DNA of 64,000 nucleotides from Corallococcus macrosporus (lineage in GTDB: Bacteria; Myxococcota; Myxococcia; Myxococcales; Myxococcaceae). Where the stretch lies: the NCBI RefSeq assembly GCF_017302985.1, contig NZ_JAFIMU010000004.1, positions 972,869 to 1,036,868 of the forward strand. The letters run 5' to 3'. The notes below the pieces were generated by a model that was not told the DNA's origin, did not search any database, and was given only the letters and a program-made list of their open reading frames with translations. The translations under genes were made by a program, and so were the position numbers. Of this stretch, positions 58,316 through 64,000 are shown in pieces (the stretch's first letter is position 1; every line of letters starts with the position of its first letter).

Positions 58316-58687
58316 TCAGCGCGTCTTCTGCTGGTAGGTCTTCACCAGCGCGTTCATGCGCCGCCCGCTCGGGTCCTCCTTGCGGGGATCCGCGACGACG
58401 AGCACCCACTTGCCCGAGACCACCGCGGAGCCAACGGCGTCGCCGATGAGCGCCCAGCCAGCGTCTTCCGCCTTCTTCGCCTGCTCCGTGCCCTCGAAGA
58501 GGCACACCGTGGCCTCCAGGCCGCTCACCTTGCCGGCCTGGCACCTCCCGCCCGGCAGCTTCTCCCCGACGTCGGTAAAGCCAGAGGGCGACTCACCCGC
58601 CGCCTTCCACGCGTCCAGCACGTCGTTCGCATTGCTGGAGCATCCCGCCAGCAGCAATGCCCCCAGCGCCAATCCCTTGCGCCGCAT
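58316..58687 (-). CDS. small lipoprotein
   Basis: The 123-residue protein (LALGALLLAGC) has a compact domain with two Cys (GGRCQAGK and ATVCLFEG). No family was recognised. It begins two bases after the stop of the His/Asp-rich gene, so the two are cotranscribed. Confidence 0.72.
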   Translation of the reverse strand: MRRKGLALGALLLAGCSSNANDVLDAWKAAGESPSGFTDVGEKLPGGRCQAGKVSGLEATVCLFEGTEQAKKAEDAGWALIGDAVGSAVVSGKWVLVVADPRKEDPSGRRMNALVKTYQQKTR

Positions 58688-58689
58688 GC

Positions 58690-59409
58690 TCAGTCCCGTC
58701 CCTTGTGCTTGTGCTTCTTGTGCTTGCCGTGACCGTGACCGTGGCCATGACCGTGGTCATGGTCGTCATCGTCGTCCTCGCGGATGATGATGACCTCGCG
58801 GGAGGGCGGAGGCGGCCTGCCACCGACCCTCACGTCCACGTCCACGTTCACGCCCACCTGGATGATGGGGCCGTGGTACTGGGGCGGCGGCGCGAACGCC
58901 ACCACCGGCCGCGGCATCTCCCAGCCGCGATAGACCGTGTTGACCCGCACCAGCCTCGGGTTCTCCCGCCGGTAGGTTTCAGGGTACTCGCCCGCGTAGA
59001 AGTGGACGTCCTCCTTGTCCACGAACTCCTGGCGCGGCGGCGGCTCGTAGGCGTGGTAGTGCGGCCCGTCGTGGTAGCAGTACTCCACCACGTCCACGTC
59101 CACGTCGATGTTGACGATCACGTTGAGCACCACCGGATGGTGCCCGTAGTAGGAGTGCCGGGGACCCTCGTAGCCGAAGGGCGTCGGGTCGCCGATGAAG
59201 ACGTAGACGTTGTCGCGCGTGCGGTAGAGCGTGTCCGCGTACAGCGGCGCGGCGGAGTGCACGTGCGTCGATTCAAGATGGCACAGCCCGTCCCGGGGCT
59301 GACCGGTGCGCGGGTGCATCCCCGCGTACCGCCACTGCTTCGCTTCGGCCGCGCTGGTGGCCACGAGCAGCAGTGCCGTGGCCAGAATGGCCAGATTCCT
59401 GTGTGACAT
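58690..59409 (-). CDS. exported His/Asp-rich protein
   Basis: The 239-residue protein has a signal peptide (MSHRNLAILATALLLVATSAAEA), a Pro/Tyr/His-rich middle and a C terminus with an acidic run (EDDDDD), then H-D/G repeats and lysine (HDHGHGHG...KHKKHKHKGRD). Alternating V-D and V-N repeats (VNVDVDVRV, VNIDVDVDVV) occur twice. Metal binding is a natural guess from the His and Asp tail, but no metal site is proven. The ATG at 59409 fits the signal; earlier codons do not. Confidence 0.78.
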   Translation of the reverse strand: MSHRNLAILATALLLVATSAAEAKQWRYAGMHPRTGQPRDGLCHLESTHVHSAAPLYADTLYRTRDNVYVFIGDPTPFGYEGPRHSYYGHHPVVLNVIVNIDVDVDVVEYCYHDGPHYHAYEPPPRQEFVDKEDVHFYAGEYPETYRRENPRLVRVNTVYRGWEMPRPVVAFAPPPQYHGPIIQVGVNVDVDVRVGGRPPPPSREVIIIREDDDDDHDHGHGHGHGHGKHKKHKHKGRD

Positions 59410-59638
59410 GGTGGGGGTCTCTCCCTGGAGGCGGGCACGCTCCAGCGAACCTCTGACCCCGACCGCCCGGGAGCGATCACATCCGGGCGCGTGGCCCGCA
59501 TCCGCCATGTCCGTGGAGGTGCTCCACGCGCCTCCCGGCGACAGCACGCGCGAAACATTTCGGTGCCGCGACACGCCCCGCATCCGGCGTGCTTCGCGGC
59601 CCCCGCCAGCCGCGAGGTGTCGACTAGGGTCCCGCCGC

Positions 59639-60541
59639 ATGAACCCCCGTCTCCCCCTCGTGTTCCTCTCCGCCTTCCTCGCTGTGTCCAGTGCGGGAGC
59701 AAAGCCCTACCGCGCCATGGTGACGCGCACCGCGTCCACCACGAAGGCCGGCAACCTGGAGCTGGGTCTGCGCTACCAGGGCTTCTTCGCGCTCGACCTG
59801 GACGCGTCGCAGCCGTACCAGCAGATCTCCCCCAGCCTGCGCTTCGGCATCGTCGACAACCTGGAGGCCAACCTCTACGTGGAGGTGCTGGCGCTGGGGC
59901 TTCCCGGCGAGGACGACTTCAAGGTCGCCTTCGGTGACATCCCGCTCGGGTTGCAGTGGACGTTCCTGGAGACGAGCCAGGCGGCGCTCGCGGCCTACGG
60001 GCGCGTGACGCTGCCCACCGGACCCAGCGACGAGGACGGCATCATCCCCAGCCTGTCCGACGGCACCTGGGACTATGAGGGCACGCTGGTTGGTGAGCTG
60101 CGCGCGAGCAAGGACCTGCGCTTCATGCTCAATGGCAGCTATCTCCACCAGGGCACCCGGGACCGGGGAAGCCTGCCCGAGTTCGACGTCCCGGACGCGG
60201 TGCAGCTCGCGCTCGCGGCGACCTACAACCTGGACAACTTCACGATGCTGGGGCTGGAGGTGGTGGGCCGCCTCTACTTCGAGGACGTCATCACCCCTGT
60301 CTGGCGGGACAACGCCGCGCAGGTGGAGATCCTCCCGATGGTGCGCCACGAGGCGTTCCCGGGCCTGGTGCTGGAGGCCGTCGCGGGCGTGGCCGTCACC
60401 GAGGACCTGCGGGACATCTACCAGTTCCGCGTCCTGCTCGGCGCGACCTACGAGTTCGACCTCTCCTCGGGGCCCAAGCTGCCCAAGAGCAAGGAGGACC
60501 TGCGTCCGCCCAGGAAACCCGCGCCCAAGCGCCGCCGCTGA
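59639..60541 (+). CDS. outer-membrane beta-barrel-like protein
   Basis: The 300-residue protein has a signal peptide (LPLVFLSAFLAVSSAGA). Regular amphipathic strands with aromatic belts follow (LELGLRYQGFFAL, LRFMLNGSYLHQG, LQWTFLE, YQFRVLLGATYEF). It ends in a Pro/Lys/Arg-rich cytosolic-looking tail (PPRKPAPKRRR), which is odd for a barrel. A transport or assembly role is not clear. The gene is divergent from the His/Asp-rich protein. Confidence 0.75.
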   Translation: MNPRLPLVFLSAFLAVSSAGAKPYRAMVTRTASTTKAGNLELGLRYQGFFALDLDASQPYQQISPSLRFGIVDNLEANLYVEVLALGLPGEDDFKVAFGDIPLGLQWTFLETSQAALAAYGRVTLPTGPSDEDGIIPSLSDGTWDYEGTLVGELRASKDLRFMLNGSYLHQGTRDRGSLPEFDVPDAVQLALAATYNLDNFTMLGLEVVGRLYFEDVITPVWRDNAAQVEILPMVRHEAFPGLVLEAVAGVAVTEDLRDIYQFRVLLGATYEFDLSSGPKLPKSKEDLRPPRKPAPKRRR

Positions 60542-60566
60542 ACATTCCCTCTGTGCGAACCCAGAC

Positions 60567-60598
60567 GCCCCGGCGTGGGGAGGCAGGCGCGCCGGGGC
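60567..60598 (+). terminator. hairpin after the outer-membrane gene
   Basis: GCCCCGGCG and CGCCGGGGC are perfect 9-bp arms with a 14-base loop, about 25 bases after the stop. Confidence 0.55.
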
Positions 60599-60706
60599 AT
60601 GTGGGCGTCCAGTCCTGAAAGCGCGGCTGTTGCCTGGGGGGCATTGGGAGGGGGCCGGGGCGTCCATACCCTTGCAGGCCACATCGACCTGAAGCGAGGC
60701 CCCCCG

Positions 60707-61930
60707 ATGTCGAAACCCCGCTGCCCGTGTCACTCGCGGTTGTTGCGTGTCCCGGCCCTGGTGCTCTCCTTGATGCTGTGCAGCGCATGTGAGCCCGTGG
60801 GCCGGATCGAGCTCCCCGAGGCGCAAGCCTTTCCCGTGGATCCGGCGTCTTCGCCTCAGGAGGATTCGACTCCGCCCGTCGTACCGCCGGCCCCCGCCGG
60901 TCTTCGCTCCGTCGCGACCTGGGAGGGGATGTTCCTGGAGGAGTGGGGGCGTGCGCACATGCAGACCTTCCTGCCCTGGAGCAACTCGCGCGACAGCTGG
61001 GACTTCTACAACCTGGCCTACGGCCTGGACGCCAACACCGCGATGTACCGCGCCACCGGGAGGCGGGCGTACCTGGACCGGGCGCTGCTCTACGTCAACA
61101 ACCTGGTGGCCTCCGCGCGCGTCTCCTCGGCGCTCCCGGGCAGCCAGTTCAAGGACGGGTACCTGGGCTGGACCTCGGCGCTCTCCGTGCCGGCCGGGCA
61201 GGAGGTGCCGCTGTATGAGAGCTATTGCTGGCGCTACGTGACGCGCCTGCTGCGCGTCATCCGTGAGACGCCGGACCTCTACGCCTCCGCCACCTACCGC
61301 GCGCAGTACGACCGGCTGCTGGCGTTCACCGAGAAGAACATCTTCGACAAGTGGTTCACGCGCGGGGCCAACGACTTCATCTATCGCAACCGCACGCACA
61401 TGGCCGCGCACTGGGCCTTCATCTCCATGGACCTGTCGCGGATGACCCCGGACCCCGAGCGCAAGGCGCGCTACCTGGAGGTCTTCGACAACATCAACCG
61501 CGGCATGCCGAACTTCCCGTCGTCGCTGCGCTCGAAGCTGGAGCCCAACCCGGACCACCCGGCGGCCTGGTTCTGGAATGACAGGTGGGACTCGGACGCC
61601 CAGCCCGGTCAGGACGTGGCGCACGCGAACAACGTGCTGGCCTTCATCGTCGAGGCCCACGACGCGGGCATGGAGTGGAAGGACGCGGACATCCGCGGGT
61701 TCGTCGCGACGCTCAACACCGTCATCTGGCCCGCGCCCAGGGTGTATGCGGAGTTCGTGGATGGCACGGGGACGGGGGATGGCTGGTTCAACGACGGGTT
61801 GATGAAGCTGGGCCGCTACGACATCGACCTCCAGCGCCGTCTGGAGCAGCACCGCGTCGGGCAGAACAGCCAGTTCTTCGCCAACGGCGCGCTCAACGTG
61901 CGGCTGCTGTCCGAACAGGCCCTGCGGTAG
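60707..61930 (+). CDS. lipoprotein with likely alpha/alpha-barrel domain
   Basis: The 407-residue protein has a signal ending LMLCSAC and a Pro/Ser linker. A helical domain follows, with repeats such as WDFYNLAYGLDANTAMYRATGRRAYLDRAL and HMAAHWAFISMDLSRMTPD. Helical hairpins with aromatic and Asn residues suggest a six-hairpin fold as in glycoside hydrolases or lyases. No catalytic pair is identified, so the function is unknown. The ATG at 60707 precedes the signal; upstream codons do not. Confidence 0.72.
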   Translation: MSKPRCPCHSRLLRVPALVLSLMLCSACEPVGRIELPEAQAFPVDPASSPQEDSTPPVVPPAPAGLRSVATWEGMFLEEWGRAHMQTFLPWSNSRDSWDFYNLAYGLDANTAMYRATGRRAYLDRALLYVNNLVASARVSSALPGSQFKDGYLGWTSALSVPAGQEVPLYESYCWRYVTRLLRVIRETPDLYASATYRAQYDRLLAFTEKNIFDKWFTRGANDFIYRNRTHMAAHWAFISMDLSRMTPDPERKARYLEVFDNINRGMPNFPSSLRSKLEPNPDHPAAWFWNDRWDSDAQPGQDVAHANNVLAFIVEAHDAGMEWKDADIRGFVATLNTVIWPAPRVYAEFVDGTGTGDGWFNDGLMKLGRYDIDLQRRLEQHRVGQNSQFFANGALNVRLLSEQALR

Positions 61931-61950
61931 GCCGCGTGGCTTTGGGGAGG

Positions 61951-61984
61951 GGAGGCCGGTGCGCGTCTTGCGCGTGCCGGCTCC
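61951..61984. terminator. hairpin between convergent genes
   Basis: CCGGTGCGCG pairs with CGCGTGCCGG with two G-T wobbles and a five-base loop. GGAG and CTCC extend it past a single-base bulge. It lies between the lipoprotein and the MFS gene. Confidence 0.6.
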
Positions 61985-61999
61985 TCCTTCCCCCGCGGG

Positions 62000-63253
62000 T
62001 CAGCGGGCCGTGCGCGCTCCAGGGAGCAGGCGGACGCCCAGGGCCGCCAGCGAGGTGAGCGTCGCGAGCAGCGTCACCGCCGTCCATCCCCACCGCGCCA
62101 GCACGAGGCTGCCGCTGGCCGCGCCGATGGACATGCCGATGAACATGGTGACGAACAGCACCGCGTTGAGGCGGCTGCGAGCGGCGGGGTCGATGCCGAA
62201 GACCAGGGTCTGGTGCGCCACGAGCGTGATCTGCGCCCCCAGGTCGAAGCCGATGGCGCTGGCGCCAATCAGCCACAACTGGTGGTTCGGCTCCAGCCAC
62301 GGCGCCGCGAACATCGTGGCGAAGGAGACGACGGTCAGGCCGGCGCCCAGCCGGGTGACGACCTCCGGCCCGAAGCGATCCGCGATGCGTCCCGCCACCG
62401 GCGCGCCCAGGGCGCCCGCCGCGCCCGCCAGGCCAAAGGCACCCGCGGCCGCGCTGCCCAGGTGGAACGGAGCGCCATGCAGCATCACCGCGAGCGTGGA
62501 CCAGAACGCGCTGAAGCCGATGGAGATCAGCCCCTGCGCCAGCGCCGCCCGGCGAAGCGCCCCGTACCTGCGCCACAGGACAGCGAGCGAGCCGAGCAGG
62601 GCGCCGTAGGACAGCGTGTTGGTCGGGTGGAAGCGGGGCAGGCCGCGCCAGGCCGCCACGCCGATGAACGCCACGCTGGCGGCGGCGACCGCGTACATGG
62701 CGCGCCAGCCGAAGTGCTCGGCGACCACGCCGCTGATGACGCGGGACAGGAGGATGCCGAGCAGCAGGCCGGTCATCACCGTGCCGACGACCTTGCCGCG
62801 CTCCTGCTCGGGGGCCAGCGTCGCGGCGGCCGGCACGATGTCCTGCGCCAGGGTCGCCGTCAGGCCGACGGCGAAGCTCACGAGCAGCAGCAGGTGGATG
62901 CCCGGGGCGATGCCGCCCAGCAGCAGCGCCACGCTCAGCAGGGCCGCCTTGATGAGGATGATGCGGCGGCGGTCGAAGCGGTCGCCCAGCGGCGTCAGCA
63001 GCAGGATGCCCAGCGCGTAGCCCAGTTGCGTGAGCATGGGCACCAGGCCCACCGCGGTGTCGGAGGCGCCGATGGAGCCCGCCATCACCCCGAGCATCGG
63101 CTGGCTGTAATAGATGGACGCCACGGACAGGCCGGCGCTCGCGGCCAGCAGCAGGCGCAGGCCGCTGGACAGGGACGGGCTGGCGGCGGCGGAGACCCGC
63201 GAAGGGAGGGGGAGGTTTCCGGCGGTTCCATGTACGGCGCGAATGAAGGACAT
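62000..63253 (-). CDS. MFS transporter
   Basis: The 417-residue protein has twelve predicted membrane helices and MFS signatures: the loop 2-3 motif GDRFDRRRIIL and a second-half counterpart AGRIADRFGPEVV. It resembles YbjJ/Bcr-type drug efflux proteins. The ATG at 63253 gives the normal first helix; the open frame extends to 63592 without transmembrane character. It is divergent from the LysR gene, which probably controls it. The substrate is unknown. Confidence 0.9.
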   Translation of the reverse strand: MSFIRAVHGTAGNLPLPSRVSAAASPSLSSGLRLLLAASAGLSVASIYYSQPMLGVMAGSIGASDTAVGLVPMLTQLGYALGILLLTPLGDRFDRRRIILIKAALLSVALLLGGIAPGIHLLLLVSFAVGLTATLAQDIVPAAATLAPEQERGKVVGTVMTGLLLGILLSRVISGVVAEHFGWRAMYAVAAASVAFIGVAAWRGLPRFHPTNTLSYGALLGSLAVLWRRYGALRRAALAQGLISIGFSAFWSTLAVMLHGAPFHLGSAAAGAFGLAGAAGALGAPVAGRIADRFGPEVVTRLGAGLTVVSFATMFAAPWLEPNHQLWLIGASAIGFDLGAQITLVAHQTLVFGIDPAARSRLNAVLFVTMFIGMSIGAASGSLVLARWGWTAVTLLATLTSLAALGVRLLPGARTAR

Positions 63254-63337
63254 GATGTGCACCTCGGGTGCTGCGCGACGAGGTGACAGTGCGCCAGAGG
63301 GGAAGGGCGCGGTAGACGCGTGCTCCGTACAGCGGTT

Positions 63338-63352
63338 ATACGCTGGGCGTAT
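63338..63352. promoter_or_regulatory. LysR-type box
   Basis: ATACGC and GCGTAT are perfect 6-bp arms around three bases. Within them T at 63339 and A at 63351 give the T-N11-A pattern of LysR sites. It ends five bases before the lysR ATG, in the 103-base divergent region. Confidence 0.6.
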
Positions 63353-63356
63353 CACC

Positions 63357-64000
63357 ATGCCCTCCTCTTCGAAGCCGTCCCGGTCGCGGGTCCCCGTCCC
63401 CGCCGCGCCCGTCAGCGCGGACCGGCTGGAGCTGATGCAGACCTTCCTGCGCATCGTCGACGCGGGGAGCCTGTCCTCCGCCGCCGCGCAACTGGGCACC
63501 ACGCAGCCCACGGTGAGCCGCCGGCTCCAGGCGCTGGAGCGCTCGCTGGGGCTGCGGCTGCTGCAGCGCTCCACCCACGCGATGAAGCTCACCGAGGACG
63601 GCGTGCGCTGCTACGCGCGGGCGAAGGAGCTGCTGGCCAGTTGGGAGCTGTTCGAGTCCGACCTGCGCGGGGCGAGCGACGAACCGGAGGGCACGCTGCG
63701 CGTCGTGGTGCCGCACGCGTTCGGGCAGCAGTTGCTGGTGGAGCCGCTGACGGAATACCTGGGCCGCCACCCGCGAGTCTCCGTCGAGTGGCTGCTGCAC
63801 GACCGGGCGGTGGACTTCATCGCGGACGCCATCGATTGCGCGATCCACGTCGGCGAGGTGCATGACCCCAGCGTGGTGGCGCTCCGCGTGGCCGAGGTGC
63901 CGCGCATCGTCGCGGCCGCGCCCTCCGTGCTGGCGGGCATCCCGGTGCCGACGCATCCCGACGAGCTGGCCAGGCTGCCCTGGCTGTCGCTGCGCACGTT
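63357..64000 (+). CDS. LysR-family regulator (partial at window end)
   Basis: At least 214 residues are visible. The N-terminal winged helix reads LELMQTFLRIVDAGSLSSAAAQLGTTQPTVSRRLQALERSLGLRLLQRST, and the substrate-binding domain starts near EGTLRVVVP. The gene runs off the window. It is divergent from the MFS exporter, as is usual for a LysR and its target. The ligand is unknown. Confidence 0.93.
   Translation, partial: MPSSSKPSRSRVPVPAAPVSADRLELMQTFLRIVDAGSLSSAAAQLGTTQPTVSRRLQALERSLGLRLLQRSTHAMKLTEDGVRCYARAKELLASWELFESDLRGASDEPEGTLRVVVPHAFGQQLLVEPLTEYLGRHPRVSVEWLLHDRAVDFIADAIDCAIHVGEVHDPSVVALRVAEVPRIVAAAPSVLAGIPVPTHPDELARLPWLSLRT

Noticed and set aside
58690-58760. Short repeat resembling an array
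   Set aside because: It is codon-level repetition of His-Gly and Lys-His within a coding region, with no spacers as in CRISPR.
1-64000. tRNA, rRNA, insertion sequence or prophage genes
   Set aside because: No transposase, integrase, tRNA-like fold or rRNA stretch could be recognised by eye; a covariance-model scan would settle tRNAs.

Overview
The window is high-GC bacterial chromosome. It looks like a myxobacterium of the Myxococcaceae (Corallococcus, Myxococcus or Pyxidicoccus type); this is inferred, since no rRNA or marker gene is present. Supporting signs are the strong GC bias at third codon positions with long antisense shadow frames, the many lipoproteins and secreted hydrolases, paired M57 (HEIGH-type) metallopeptidases, a DUF4476 protein, and one-component regulators beside small catabolic or resistance units. 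No tRNA, rRNA, CRISPR array, insertion sequence, phage or replication origin was seen. Gene density is normal, and only one gap exceeds 300 bases (11109-11483).

Left part, 1-9.9 kb: the 3' end of a sigma-54 activator, an EamA transporter, pseudouridine-5'-phosphate glycosidase (psuG), a free methionine-R-sulfoxide reductase, a SIRT5-like sirtuin, a beta-propeller lipoprotein and a 503-residue unknown. Divergent from the unknown is the most striking gene of the window (6868-9897). It encodes about 1009 residues joining an MJ1316/DUF504 domain, a CCR4/Angel-type EEP phosphatase, a 2H phosphoesterase and a eukaryote-like poly(A) polymerase, which looks like a single-chain RNA 3'-end healing and extending machine.

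9.9-15.3 kb: a lipoprotein, a structured intergenic region, then an exported protease unit (M57, trypsin-like serine protease, M57) and an Ig-repeat lipoprotein. 15.3-25.9 kb: a TetR gene diverges from a seven-gene operon that matches the acyclic-terpene (Atu) pathway in content: AtuA, citronellyl-CoA-type dehydrogenase, SDR, two-subunit geranyl/methylcrotonyl-type carboxylase, enoyl-CoA hydratase and acyl-CoA ligase. A perfect palindrome in the divergent promoter is the likely operator. 26-31.8 kb: four homologous lipoproteins in A-B-A'-B' order, apparently from duplication of a two-gene block.

31.9-40.2 kb: a Tet(X)-like flavin monooxygenase and its TetR with twin operators, a GT-C-type membrane glycosyltransferase, a DUF2231 membrane protein, a DEAH helicase, and a deletion scar where a haloalkane dehalogenase and a LysR gene have both lost their 5' ends. 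40.2-48.2 kb: mostly exported proteins (outer-membrane-type protein, GH114, secreted EEP phosphatase, DUF4476, beta-helix lipoprotein, class-C-type serine hydrolase) plus a bestrophin-like channel and a STAS-like protein. 48.2-53.9 kb: an AbiEii-type nucleotidyltransferase overlapping an unknown partner, a 2OG-Fe(II) oxygenase, a DUF1801-DUF4287-SRPBCC fusion, and a macrolide-type glycosyltransferase with its TetR and twin operators. 54-64 kb: a NarL-type two-component system, another serine hydrolase, small lipoproteins, a His/Asp-rich exported protein, an outer-membrane protein, a lipoprotein of likely helical fold, and an MFS exporter divergent from a LysR gene cut by the window end.
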